Part shown: one piece after another, positions 20,334 through 29,269 of the stretch
How positions within the stretch are numbered: position 1 is the first letter of the stretch
Layout: the number at the start of each line of letters is the position of its first letter
Assembly: GCF_020567705.1 (NCBI RefSeq)
Contig: NZ_JAJDJU010000022.1
Coordinates: 1 to 41,318 of the forward strand
From: Acidocella sp. KAb 2-4
Lineage (GTDB): Bacteria > Pseudomonadota > Alphaproteobacteria > Acetobacterales > Acetobacteraceae
Length of the DNA stretch: 41,318 nt
Reading direction: 5' to 3'
Program-made: the position numbers and the translations under genes
The notes under the pieces: generated by a model
Seen by the model: only the letters and a program-made list of their open reading frames with translations
Told to the model about the DNA's origin: nothing
Databases searched by the model: none

Positions 20334-21145
20334 CCGAGCGTCTGGCCGACATTACCGCGCGCATCGGCAATATCGGCCAGCTTGGCACGGTGGTGAACGC
20401 GATGCGCGGTATCGCCGGGGCGCGGGCGCAGGCGGCGCGGGGGCAGCTGGCCGCGGTGGAGGGCTACATGGCGGTCATCGAGGTGGCGATCGGGCGCGGC
20501 TTCGCCCTACTGCCCGCCCCGCCGCCCCCGGTGGCGGCGGGGCAAGCCGCGCAGGTGCTGCTCTGCGCCGAACAGGGCTTCGCCGGGGCGTTCAGCGCGC
20601 ATGTGCTGGATGCCGCCGAAGCGGGGGCGAAGCTGTTCCTCATCGGCACGCGCGGCGCCACGCTGGCGGCTGAGCGCGGCCTCGCCCCGGCCTGGAGCTG
20701 CGCCTTCCCCGCCGCCTCGGCCGGCGTGCCGGGGCTGGCGGGGCGGATCGCGCAGGCGCTCTATGAGGGCATCGCCAATACCGGCATCGGCGCGGTGGAG
20801 GCGCTGTATTGCCGCTGGCTGCCCGCCGCCGGGCTGCAGCTCCAGCGCCGCCGCCTGCTGCCGCTCGACCCGGCGGATTTCCCCGTCGCCGCGCCACATA
20901 ATCCGCCCTTGCTCACCCTGCCCCCGGCGGCGCTGCTGGAGGGGCTGACCGCCGACCATGTCCACGCTGTGCTCTGCCAGGCGGCGCTGCACAGCTTCGT
21001 GGCCGAGAACGAGGCGCGCATGGCGACGATGGCGGCGGCGCACCTGCATATCGAGGCGCAGCTCCAGGGGCTGGAGCAGACGCGCCGCGTCGTCCGCCAG
21101 GAGGAGATCACCGCCGAGATCGTCGAGCTCGCCGCGAGCCTATAA
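20330..21145 (+). CDS. atpG: N-ATPase subunit gamma (AtpG)
   Basis: Central rotor shaft, 271 aa from ATG 20330, overlapping the atpA stop by 4 bp. The N-terminal helix [31 protein letters not shown] and the C-terminal helix with [17 protein letters not shown] and [20 protein letters not shown] form the gamma coiled coil. The central Rossmann-like part is diverged ([12 protein letters not shown]). Last gene of the nine-gene operon. No strong terminator follows in the 85 bp before the next gene. Confidence 0.92.
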
Positions 21146-21230
21146 ATTCCCGTCAGCTTGCGGAATATCAATGCCCGCGCGCGGCAGCTGTGGCTCCAAT
21201 ACCCGCCTGCAAGCGCAAAGCGAGGACGCC

Positions 21231-21641
21231 ATGGCCGACGAACCCACCTTGTCCATTCCGCTGGAAACCATCTGCTTCATCATCACCAAGGCGCGCGAGT
21301 TCGACGCCAAGGACGAAGTCTCCGAACCCGATCCCGGTTCCAACCCCAGCGATGACGACATGCGCGCCGTGCTGGAGGACCATGCGGACGACCCGGTGGT
21401 GGCCGAGATCACCGCGGTCATCGACGATCTCAACGAGGACGCGCAGCTCGACCTCGTCACCCTGGTCTGGCTCGGGCGCGGCGATGGCGATCTCGACTCC
21501 TGGGGCGCGCTGCGGGGCGAGGCGGTGAACGCCTATAACGGCCGCACCGCCGACTACCTGCTGGGCATCCCGCTGCTGGCCGATTATCTTGAGGAGGCGC
21601 TGGCGCAATTCGGCCTCAGCTGCGCCAGCGTGCAGGATTAG
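21231..21641 (+). CDS. DUF3775-like small acidic protein
   Basis: 136 aa, acidic. From ATG 21231 with GAGG 5 nt upstream. Features: LSIPLETICFIITKAREFDAKDEV near the start, then a negatively charged linker EPDPGSNPSDDDM, then LVTLVWLGRGDGDLDSW and YLLGIPLLADYLEEAL. This pattern matches proteins annotated as DUF3775, whose function is unknown. It lies 85 bp after atpG and 11 bp before PolX, so it may share a transcript with PolX. No role in either system is implied by the sequence. Confidence 0.78.
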   Translation: MADEPTLSIPLETICFIITKAREFDAKDEVSEPDPGSNPSDDDMRAVLEDHADDPVVAEITAVIDDLNEDAQLDLVTLVWLGRGDGDLDSWGALRGEAVNAYNGRTADYLLGIPLLADYLEEALAQFGLSCASVQD

Positions 21642-21652
21642 CCGGGGGCGTG

Positions 21653-23377
21653 ATGCCCGCCAGCAACGCCGAGATCGCGGCCCAGCTCGACAAGATTGCC
21701 GATCTGCTCGACATCGAGGGTGCCAACCCGTTCCGCATCCGCGCCTATCGCCGCGCCGCGCGGCTGGTCGGCGAATTGCCGCGCGCGGTGGCGGACATGC
21801 TGGCCGCGGGCGAGGATCTCGACGATCTGCCCGGCATCGGCCCGGATTTGGCGGGTAAGATCGCGACCCTGGCGCAGGGGCGCGCGCCGCCGCTGCTGCT
21901 TGAGCTGGAGCGCGAGACGCCACCCGGCATCGCGGCGCTGCTGGCGATACCGGGGCTGGGGCCCAAGCGCGTGCATGCGCTGCACGAGGCGCTGGGCATC
22001 GACAGCGTGGCGGCGCTGCGCCAGGCGGCGGCGGACGGCAAGCTGCGCGGCGTGCCCGGCTTCGGCGCCGGGCTGGCGGCCAAGATCGTGGATGCCCTGG
22101 CCGGCGGCGCGGGCGCGGCGCCGCGCACCCTGCTGGCCGTGGCCGAGCAGACCGCGCAGCCCCTGCTGGCCTATCTGCGCCAGGCGGAGGGCGTGAGCGC
22201 CGCCGAGATCGCGGGCAGCTTCCGGCGCCGGCGCGAGACGGTGGGCGATCTCGACATCGTGGCGGTGGCGGCAGAGAGCGCGCCGGTGATGCGCCGCTTC
22301 ACCGGCTATGAGGCGGTGGCGGAGGTGGTGGAGCGGGGGCCGACCCGCGCCACCATCCGCCTGCGCGGCGGCTTGCAGGTGGATCTGCGCGTGGTGCCGC
22401 CGGAGAGTTACGGCGCCGCGCTGTGCTATTTCACCGGGGCCAAGGCGCATAACATCGCGCTGCGCCAGATCGCCCTCGACCAGGGGCTGAAGCTGAACGA
22501 ATACGGGCTGCACCGGGGCCCGCGGCGTGTGGCCGGGGCGACCGAGGCGGACCTCTACGAGCGGCTCGGCCTGCGCTGGATTCCGCCCGAACTGCGCGAG
22601 GACCAGGGCGAGATCGCCGCCGCCCGCGCGAACCGCCTGCCGCATCTGCTTACGCTGGACGACATCAGGGGCGATCTGCACATGCACACCACCGCCAGCG
22701 ATGGCCGCACCAGCCTGCGCGGCATGGCCGAGGCCGCGCGCGCCCGTGGCTACGCCTATATCGCCATCACCGACCATAGCCGCCGCCTGCGCATGGCGCA
22801 CGGGCTGGACGCGAAACGCCTGGCGCGGGAGATGGAGGAGATCGACCGCCTGAACGCCGATACCCCCGGCTTCACGATCCTCAAATCCATCGAGGTGGAT
22901 ATCCTGGAAGACGGCACGCTCGACCTGCCGGATGATGTGTTGTCCCGGCTCGATCTGGTGGTCGGCGCCGTCCATTCGCGCTTCGACCTGCCGCCCGCCC
23001 AGCAGAGCGAGCGGCTTCTGCGCGCCATGGACCATCGCTGCTTCACCATCCTCGCCCACCCCACCGGACGGCTGCTCAACCAGCGCCCGGCCTATGCGCT
23101 GGACATGGCGCGCGTGATGCGCGGCGCGGCCGAGCGCGGCTGCTTCCTGGAACTCAACGCCCAGCCCGAGCGGCTGGATTTGAACGACGCGCATTGCCGG
23201 ATGGCCAAATCGCTTGGGCTGAAACTTGCCATCTCCACAGATGCGCATGGCGATGCCGAACTCGGCTTCATGCGCTTCGGTGTCGATCAGGCCCGGCGCG
23301 GCTGGCTGGAGGCGGCGGATGTGCTGAACACCAGACCGCTGCCCGCGCTGCGCGCCTTGCTACGCCAGCGGCGCTAA
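21653..23377 (+). CDS. polX: DNA polymerase/3'-5' exonuclease PolX
   Basis: Bacterial X-family repair polymerase with a C-terminal PHP phosphoesterase domain, 574 aa. The N-terminal helix-hairpin-helix regions (DDLPGIGPDLAGKIATL and LLAIPGLGPKRVHAL) bind DNA. The nucleotidyltransferase core includes GSFRRRRETVGDLDIVAV with metal aspartates D199 and D201. The PHP domain begins DLHMHTTASDGRTSL (D341, H343, H345) and contains ITDHS, GAVHSRF, AHPTGR and STDAH metal-binding motifs. Such enzymes fill short gaps in base-excision repair and trim 3' ends. ATG 21653 is used; GTG one codon earlier is possible. The stop overlaps the ferredoxin stop by 4 bp. Confidence 0.93.
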   Translation: MPASNAEIAAQLDKIADLLDIEGANPFRIRAYRRAARLVGELPRAVADMLAAGEDLDDLPGIGPDLAGKIATLAQGRAPPLLLELERETPPGIAALLAIPGLGPKRVHALHEALGIDSVAALRQAAADGKLRGVPGFGAGLAAKIVDALAGGAGAAPRTLLAVAEQTAQPLLAYLRQAEGVSAAEIAGSFRRRRETVGDLDIVAVAAESAPVMRRFTGYEAVAEVVERGPTRATIRLRGGLQVDLRVVPPESYGAALCYFTGAKAHNIALRQIALDQGLKLNEYGLHRGPRRVAGATEADLYERLGLRWIPPELREDQGEIAAARANRLPHLLTLDDIRGDLHMHTTASDGRTSLRGMAEAARARGYAYIAITDHSRRLRMAHGLDAKRLAREMEEIDRLNADTPGFTILKSIEVDILEDGTLDLPDDVLSRLDLVVGAVHSRFDLPPAQQSERLLRAMDHRCFTILAHPTGRLLNQRPAYALDMARVMRGAAERGCFLELNAQPERLDLNDAHCRMAKSLGLKLAISTDAHGDAELGFMRFGVDQARRGWLEAADVLNTRPLPALRALLRQRR

Positions 23378-23691
23378 CCCTCGGGCGGGATGGTGAGCGC
23401 CAGCCCGTCCTCCGCCGCGGTGAGCACGAGCTGGCAGGCGAGGCGCGAATTCTCGCGCGGCGCGGCGAGGCCGCCGATCACGATCCCCTCCAGCTCGCCA
23501 AAGGGCGGGCGCGAGGCCGGGCTTCGCGGATCGACATAGACATGGCAGGTGGCGCAGGTCATGCAGCCGCCGCACAGCGCCCGCAGCTCCATATAGCCGC
23601 CCTCATGCAGCGCGTCGGAGAGCGCCCGGCTGGGGCGGTATTCGATCCGGCGGGTCTGGCCGTCGCGGCCGGTGACGATGAGATGCGGCAT
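23374..23691 (-). CDS. [2Fe-2S] ferredoxin, vertebrate/adrenodoxin-like type
   Basis: Small electron carrier, 105 aa. Cluster ligands are C40, C46 and C49 in CGGCMTCATCH (C-x5-C-x2-C) plus C86 in RLACQL, the spacing of adrenodoxin/putidaredoxin-like ferredoxins that serve P450s and other oxygenases. An additional Cys43 sits in the cluster loop where Ser or Ala is usual. It is last in a minus-strand series with the dehydrogenase (44 bp) and permease upstream. No reductase or oxygenase is adjacent, so the partner is unknown. It is not a replacement for DmpP, which has ferredoxin, FAD and NAD domains in one chain. Confidence 0.88.
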   Translation of the reverse strand: MPHLIVTGRDGQTRRIEYRPSRALSDALHEGGYMELRALCGGCMTCATCHVYVDPRSPASRPPFGELEGIVIGGLAAPRENSRLACQLVLTAAEDGLALTIPPEG

Positions 23692-23735
23692 ACACGCCCT
23701 CTAGCATCGCCCCGCGCCGCGGCGCCATGCCCCGG

Positions 23736-24503
23736 CTACACGGCGGTGAAGCCGTTATCCACGAATAGATGCGTGCCGTTGATGAAGGAGGCGTCGTCGC
23801 TGGCCAGGAACAGCGCGGCGCGCGCCACCTCCTCGGGTTCGCACATCCGCCCCTGCTGTGCGGCGATCACACTCTCGGATGCGTCAACCCCGAGCGCGGT
23901 CAGCTTCGCCACCTCGTTCATGCCGTGCGGGGTGCGGATGAAGCCGGGGCAGACCGCGTTGCAGCGTATGTTCTGCTCGCGGAAATCCACGGCGATGGCG
24001 CGGGCGAACATATGCACCGCGCCCTTGCTGGTGTTGTAGACCACCTCCATCGGCGTGGCGGCGATGGCCGAGATCGACGAGGTGCAGACGATGCTGCCGC
24101 CCCCGGCCGCGATCATGCCCGGCAGCACCGCCTTGGTGACGAGGAACATGCTCTTCACGTTCACCGCCATCAGCCAGTCCCATTCCTCCTCGGTGGTTTC
24201 CAGGAAGGGTTTCACGATGATCGTGCCGGCGTGGTTGAACAGCACGGTGGGCGCGCCGAGTGCCTTGGTGATGGCCTCGACCGCCGCGTTCACCTCCGCC
24301 GCGCGCGACACATCGGCCTGCGCGAAGGCCGCCTTGGCCCCGGTGGCGGCGATCTCGGCGGCCACGCGCTCGCCATTCTCCTTCGCGCGGTCGATAATGC
24401 CGACGCGCGCGCCCTCGGCGGCGAACATCCGCGCCGCCGCCTCGCCCGCGCCGCCCGCCCCGCCGGTGACGAGCACCGTCTTGTCCTGGAACCGTTGCCT
24501 CAT
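23736..24503 (-). CDS. Short-chain dehydrogenase/reductase
   Basis: NAD(P)-dependent SDR, 255 aa, cytoplasmic. Cofactor motif TGGAGGAG (13-20), NHAG (90-93), catalytic Ser143 and Y156-x3-K160 (YNTSK). Asp38 at the end of the second strand (IIDRA) suggests NAD+ preference. The C-terminal segment FLASDDASFINGTHLFVDNGF is standard for the classical SDR family. AGGAGG lies upstream of the ATG. It shares strand and 33-bp spacing with the APC permease, so it likely oxidises or reduces a compound brought in by that permease. The substrate is not predictable from these motifs. Confidence 0.9.
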   Translation of the reverse strand: MRQRFQDKTVLVTGGAGGAGEAAARMFAAEGARVGIIDRAKENGERVAAEIAATGAKAAFAQADVSRAAEVNAAVEAITKALGAPTVLFNHAGTIIVKPFLETTEEEWDWLMAVNVKSMFLVTKAVLPGMIAAGGGSIVCTSSISAIAATPMEVVYNTSKGAVHMFARAIAVDFREQNIRCNAVCPGFIRTPHGMNEVAKLTALGVDASESVIAAQQGRMCEPEEVARAALFLASDDASFINGTHLFVDNGFTAV

Positions 24504-24536
24504 GCGCGAAACCTCCTTGTTGTGGTTGTGTGGGTT

Positions 24537-25994
24537 TTAACCGCCCAGCTTCACCGGCTCATCCGAACCCAGCACCGCCCCGGCCTTGCGCAGCGTCTCC
24601 GGCCGGGTGATGGCGAGCCACGCGGCCCCGGCGGCGAACAGGCCGAACCAGGCGAGCGTGATCCAGGGCATCCAGGTATAGGGCGCGCCGCTATTTTCCA
24701 CGATTTGCCCGGCGAACAGCCCGATCATCATCAGCCCGCCCATGACCGGCAGCACGAGATGGCGGATCAACCGGCGGCTGCCCTGGCGCATGAAATAGGC
24801 GATGGCGGCGACGTTGGCGAACACATAGACGACGAGAATGGCCAGCGTCAGCAGAAAGCCGAGATAGCCATAAACATTGCTGCCGCCATCGGGGTTGGCC
24901 AGCCCGCCCGAGAGCGCCCCGACCACCAGCACGATGGCGAAGGTGAGCGCGCTCTGGAACAGCACGGCGTTGGAGGGCGTGTTGTGCTTGGGGTTGATAT
25001 GCGCGAGCGGGCGCGGCAACAGCCCCTCGCGGCCCATGGTGTAGAGAATGCGCACGATGCCGGAATTGGAGTTCACCGACACCGCGAACATGCTGGAGAC
25101 CGAGGCCAGGATGATGAGCGGCGTCATCCACGGCGCATACATATGCGCGAGGTCGTTCCACGGGGTCGAGGCGCCGGTCAGCGCGTTCACCTTGTCATCG
25201 CCCAGCCCGATCACCTCGGCCCAGATGCAGAAGGTGTAGATGGCGCCGACGGTGATGGTGGAGAGCGCGATCGCCAGCGGCACGTTGCGCCGGGGCTGGC
25301 GCACCTCCTCGCCCAGCGTGGTCGCGCCCTCGAAGCCGACGAAGCTGAGCGCCGCAAACACCGCGCCGATCACCAGCCCCTGGGTGCCGTGCGGCGACGA
25401 GCTGGGCGCCAGTGGATGCAGCGACAGCCCATGCGCCCCGCCCATGGCGACCACGATTACCGCCATCGTCAGCACCACGCCGACCTCGATGAGGAACAGG
25501 ATCATCGCCGTGCGCAGCGAGGCTTGAATTCCCTCCAGCGCCAGGAAGGTCATGAACCCCCAGGGCAGCAGCGAGATCAGCCCCCAGGGGATGTTGAGGC
25601 CGAATTCCTGCTGGATGGTCTGTTGCAGATAGGCGCCGATCAGCGCCACCTCGATCGGCGGCAGCAGCGCATAGGCCAGGAACATCAGCCCGCCGGTGAT
25701 GAACCCCGCATGCGGCCCCAACCCCTGCGCGACATAGGTGTAAAACGACCCCGCGCTCGGCGTTTGCGCCGCCATCTCCATGATGCCGCTGGCGGTGATG
25801 AGCATGGCGATCAGGCAGGCGAAATACACAAACGGCGTCGCCGGGCCCGAAAATGGCGTGGAGAATTGCGGGTTGAAAAAGGTGGAGACCGCCGGGCCCA
25901 TGATCGCGGCGGACATGATGACCGCGCCCGGCAGGCCAACGGAGTTGGATTTCAACCGCGCCTGCTGCGGCGGGAGGGAAGCGGTGTCAGACAT
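24537..25994 (-). CDS. APC-superfamily amino acid/amine permease
   Basis: Inner-membrane permease of 485 aa with about twelve hydrophobic segments. TM1 has the APC signature SNSVGLPGAVIMSAAIMGPA. Further conserved features are ETPSAGSFYTYVAQGLGPHAG-like sequence in TM3 (here QTPSAGSFYTYV) and the loop FEGATTLGEEVRQPRRNVPLAI. The C-terminal tail is cytosolic and short. ATG 25994 with GGAG upstream is preferred over a start 66 bp earlier, which lacks these features. First gene of the permease/dehydrogenase/ferredoxin series. The 226-bp gap to the divergent photolyase gene shows no clear promoter. Confidence 0.88.
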   Translation of the reverse strand: MSDTASLPPQQARLKSNSVGLPGAVIMSAAIMGPAVSTFFNPQFSTPFSGPATPFVYFACLIAMLITASGIMEMAAQTPSAGSFYTYVAQGLGPHAGFITGGLMFLAYALLPPIEVALIGAYLQQTIQQEFGLNIPWGLISLLPWGFMTFLALEGIQASLRTAMILFLIEVGVVLTMAVIVVAMGGAHGLSLHPLAPSSSPHGTQGLVIGAVFAALSFVGFEGATTLGEEVRQPRRNVPLAIALSTITVGAIYTFCIWAEVIGLGDDKVNALTGASTPWNDLAHMYAPWMTPLIILASVSSMFAVSVNSNSGIVRILYTMGREGLLPRPLAHINPKHNTPSNAVLFQSALTFAIVLVVGALSGGLANPDGGSNVYGYLGFLLTLAILVVYVFANVAAIAYFMRQGSRRLIRHLVLPVMGGLMMIGLFAGQIVENSGAPYTWMPWITLAWFGLFAAGAAWLAITRPETLRKAGAVLGSDEPVKLGG

Positions 25995-26220
25995 GGCGGC
26001 TCCTCGGTTGCGGATTCTTGTTTGTCGGGCGAGGTCGTCTGGCCGGCGGGCTCCGGTCATCCACGTAACATTGTCTGGCGGAGCCTAGGGCAGGGGTCAG
26101 ATCGATTAAATCCCAACATGGTTACCTTAACTTATTCGGTTTCTTACGTATATCCCGCAGGAGCGCCCGCGGCGGGCATGGCGGAGGGGCGGTGCGGATG
26201 CATCTGGCAGGGGAGCGCGG

Positions 26221-27702
26221 GTGACACAGATCGTCTGGTTCAAGCGTGATTTGCGCCTGGCCGATCACGCGCCGCTCTGGCACGCGGCGCAGCGGCAAGG
26301 CCCGCTCATCGCGCTCTACATCTTCGAGCCCGAACTCTGGCGCCAGCCGGATCTGAGCCCGCGCCATTATGCCTGCCTGCATGCCGCGCTGCTCGATCTG
26401 TGCGCCAGCCTGGCGCGGCGCGGCCAGCGCCTGGTGGTGCGCGTGGGCGCGGCGGTCGAGGTGCTGGACGAGCTGGCACGGGTGCATCCCGGCTGCAGCT
26501 TGTGGTCGCATCAGGAGACCGGCAATGGCTGGAGCTATGCGCGCGACCGCGCGGTGGCGCGCTGGGCGCGCCGCGCCGGGGTGGCGTGGCACCAATACCA
26601 GAGCGGCGCCGTGGTGCGGCGCCTGGGCAGCCGCAACCAGTGGGATGCGCTCTGGCGCGGGGTGATGGAGCAGCCTGTCTATCCGGTGCCCGCGCTGCCC
26701 CCGCCCGCCGATCTGCGCAGCGACTCGCTGCCCGATCCGGCGCCTTTCGCCGCCGGGCCGCTGCATCCGGGTCGCCCCGCCGCGATCGCCCGGCTGGGCG
26801 TGTTTCTGCGCGAGGCCGGAGCGGGCTATGCGCGCGGCATGTCCTCGCCACGCACGGCGGTGCAGGATTGCTCGCGCCTGTCGGTGCCGCTGTCGCTGGG
26901 CGCGCTCTCGCTGCGCGAGGTGGTGCAGGCCACGCGCCGCCGCCAGCGCGAGGTCGCGGCCCTGCCCAAGCCCGAGCGCGGCGCCTGGCCGCTGGCCCTG
27001 CGCGCCTTCGAGGCGCGGCTGCACTGGCATTGCCATTTCATCCAGAAGCTGGAGAGCGAGCCGCGCCTGGAATTCGAAAACCTACACCCGGCCTATAACG
27101 GTCTGCGCGGGCACGACGCCGCCCGCTTCGCCGCGTGGGCCGGGGGGCGCACCGGCTACCCGATGATCGACGCCTGCATGCGCGCGCTCACCGCCACGGG
27201 CTGGATCAATTTCCGCATGCGCGCCATGCTGGTGAGTTTCGCCAGCGGCCATCTATGGCTCGATTGGCGCGAACCGGCGCTGCATCTGGCCCGGCTGTTC
27301 GCCGATTACGAGCCGGGCATCCATTACCCGCAGGTGCAGATGCAATCCGGCACCACCGGCATCAACACGCTGCGCCTCTACAACCCGGTGAAGCAGGGGC
27401 TGGACCATGACCCGGACGGCGACTTCATCCGCACCTGGGTGCCCGAGATCGCGCATCTGCCGTCCGGGCTGCTCCACGCGCCCTGGACCGCGCCCGAACC
27501 TCCGCCCGGCTATCCGGCGCAGATCGTCGATGAGGCCGCCGCCCGCAAGCAGGCGGCGGCCAGCATCTACGCGCTGCGCAAAACCCCCGCGCATCGGCGA
27601 ACCGCCAGCGCCATCGTGCAAAAACATGGCAGCCGCAAGCGCCCGCCGCCCCGGCGCAAGCGGCAAAAACCACCCCCGGCGGCCGGAGACCTGTTCGCAT
27701 GA
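26221..27702 (+). CDS. Photolyase/cryptochrome family protein
   Basis: FAD-binding blue-light protein of 493 aa. N-terminal Rossmann-like antenna domain begins [18 protein letters not shown]. The C-terminal helical FAD domain includes [20 protein letters not shown] and [21 protein letters not shown]. At the usual W-x-x-N-R site that contacts a pyrimidine dimer, this protein has W328-I-N-F331-R332, so the Asn is Phe. It may be a variant class or a photosensor rather than a plain CPD photolyase. The C-terminal 35 residues are basic and Pro-rich. GTG start with GGGGAG upstream. The stop overlaps the next photolyase gene (ATGA). Confidence 0.88.
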   Translation: MTQIVWFKRDLRLADHAPLWHAAQRQGPLIALYIFEPELWRQPDLSPRHYACLHAALLDLCASLARRGQRLVVRVGAAVEVLDELARVHPGCSLWSHQETGNGWSYARDRAVARWARRAGVAWHQYQSGAVVRRLGSRNQWDALWRGVMEQPVYPVPALPPPADLRSDSLPDPAPFAAGPLHPGRPAAIARLGVFLREAGAGYARGMSSPRTAVQDCSRLSVPLSLGALSLREVVQATRRRQREVAALPKPERGAWPLALRAFEARLHWHCHFIQKLESEPRLEFENLHPAYNGLRGHDAARFAAWAGGRTGYPMIDACMRALTATGWINFRMRAMLVSFASGHLWLDWREPALHLARLFADYEPGIHYPQVQMQSGTTGINTLRLYNPVKQGLDHDPDGDFIRTWVPEIAHLPSGLLHAPWTAPEPPPGYPAQIVDEAAARKQAAASIYALRKTPAHRRTASAIVQKHGSRKRPPPRRKRQKPPPAAGDLFA

Positions 27703-29201
27703 CCCGCCTGTTCCCCGTGCTGGGCGACCAGCTCAGCCTCGGCCTGCCCAGCCTCGCCATGGCCGACAAAGCGCGTGACGTGGTGCTGATGATGGAGGTG
27801 CGCGCCGAAGCCATCACGCCGCGCCACCACAAGAAAAAGATCGCCTTTCTGCTCTCGGCCATGCGCCATTTCGCGCAGGAGCTGCGCGCGGCGGGATACA
27901 AGGTCGATTACGTAACGCTGGACGACCCGGACAACACGCAGAGCTTCGCCGGGGAGATCGCGCGCGCCCAAACCCGCCATGGCGCCACCGGGATCATCGC
28001 CACCTGGCCCGGCGAATACCGCGTCGCCGAGATGCTGCGCGGGCTGGGGGCGGAATTGCTGGAGGATACGCGCTTCCTCTCCACTCGCGCCGATTTCGCC
28101 GCCTGGGCCGAGGGGCGCAAGCAGCTGCGCATGGAATTCTTCTACCGCCAGCTCCGCGCGCGCCGCGGCGTGCTCATGCGCGATGGCGAACCCGAAGGCG
28201 GGCAGTGGAATTTCGACACCGAAAACCGCAAGCCGCTGCCCCCTGGCCTCACCATCCCGCCGCCCTACGCCGAACTGCCGGACGCGCTGACCGAGGCCGT
28301 GCTGGCCCTGGTCGAACGCCAGTTCCCCGATCATTTCGGCGATCTGCGCCCGTTCGCCTATGCCGTCACCCGCGTCGGCGCGCTGGCGGCGCTGCGCCAG
28401 TTCATCGCCCAGCGCCTCTCCCGCTTCGGCGATTACCAGGACGCGATGCGCCAGGGCGAACCCTGGCTGTTCCATTCCCATATCGCCCTCTACCTCAATT
28501 GCGGCCTGCTGCTGCCCGGCGAGTGCATCGCCGCCGCCGAGGCCGCCTACCGCGCCGGGGCGGCGCCGCTCAACGCCGCCGAAGGCTTCATCCGCCAGAT
28601 CCTCGGCTGGCGGGAATATGTGCGCGGGCTGTACTGGCTGAAGATGCCCGGCTACGCCGCGCAGAACGCGCTCGGCGCCACCCGGCCTCTGCCGGAATTT
28701 TACTGGACCGGCGAGACCGAGATGAACTGCCTGCGCCAATGCGTGGCCGAAACCCGCGCCAACGCCTATGCGCATCACATCCAGCGGCTGATGGTGCTCG
28801 GCAATTTCGCCCTGCTCGCGGGGCTCGACCCGCGCGCCGTGAACGAATGGTATCTGCTGGTCTATGCCGATGCCTATGAATGGGTGGAGCTGCCGAACGT
28901 CTCCGGCATGGTGCTGTTCGCAGATGGCGGGCTGCTGGCGAGCAAACCCTATGCGGCGGGCGGGGCGTATATCAACCGCATGTCGGATTACTGCCGCCAT
29001 TGCCGCTACGACGTGACGCAGAAAACCGGCCCGCGCGCCTGCCCGTTCAACGCGCTGTACTGGGATTTCCTGGCCCGACACCGCGACACATTGGCGCGCA
29101 ACCCGCGCCTTGCCCTGGCCTATAAAAACCTCGGCCGCATGGCGCCCGAAGCCCTGGCGGCGCTGCGCGCGCGGGCCGGGGAGGTGCTGGCGGCGCTCTA
29201 G
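27699..29201 (+). CDS. FeS-BCP class photolyase ((6-4) photolyase PhrB/CryB-like)
   Basis: Iron-sulfur bacterial cryptochrome/photolyase of 500 aa. Begins [17 protein letters not shown], the antenna-domain start of this class (DMRL-binding in homologues). Cluster cysteines C344, C432, C435 and C448 have the same spacing as C350, C438, C441 and C454 of Agrobacterium PhrB. The active-site [18 protein letters not shown] holds the paired His found in (6-4) photolyases of the class. Role: light-driven repair of (6-4) photoproducts, inferred from homology. Translationally coupled to the preceding photolyase-like gene, so the pair may cover two lesion types. Confidence 0.93.
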   Translation: MTRLFPVLGDQLSLGLPSLAMADKARDVVLMMEVRAEAITPRHHKKKIAFLLSAMRHFAQELRAAGYKVDYVTLDDPDNTQSFAGEIARAQTRHGATGIIATWPGEYRVAEMLRGLGAELLEDTRFLSTRADFAAWAEGRKQLRMEFFYRQLRARRGVLMRDGEPEGGQWNFDTENRKPLPPGLTIPPPYAELPDALTEAVLALVERQFPDHFGDLRPFAYAVTRVGALAALRQFIAQRLSRFGDYQDAMRQGEPWLFHSHIALYLNCGLLLPGECIAAAEAAYRAGAAPLNAAEGFIRQILGWREYVRGLYWLKMPGYAAQNALGATRPLPEFYWTGETEMNCLRQCVAETRANAYAHHIQRLMVLGNFALLAGLDPRAVNEWYLLVYADAYEWVELPNVSGMVLFADGGLLASKPYAAGGAYINRMSDYCRHCRYDVTQKTGPRACPFNALYWDFLARHRDTLARNPRLALAYKNLGRMAPEALAALRARAGEVLAAL

Positions 29202-29216
29202 CCCCGGGCCAATAAA

Positions 29217-29245
29217 AAACCACCCGGCCTAGGGCCGGGCGGTTT
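29217..29245. terminator. Bidirectional terminator between photolyase and prpF
   Basis: AAACCACCCGGCC (29217-29229) pairs with GGCCGGGCGGTTT (29233-29245) with one mismatch and a 3-nt loop. The A-rich left flank (29211-29219) provides a U tract for the minus-strand prpF transcript, and the TTT on the right serves the photolyase transcript. Confidence 0.82.
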
Positions 29246-29269
29246 CGGGAGGCTCAAACCCTGGCGGGA

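Noticed and set aside
23374-23691. Ferredoxin as the missing reductase of the phenol hydroxylase
   Set aside because: Only 105 aa, with no FAD or NAD domain, 10 kb away on another transcript, and of the adrenodoxin type rather than the plant type found in DmpP.
23769-26249. Plus-strand open frame of 826 codons
   Set aside because: Runs antisense to the SDR and the APC permease, both with clear motifs. The product is His/Arg/Gln-rich and has no plausible ribosome binding site.
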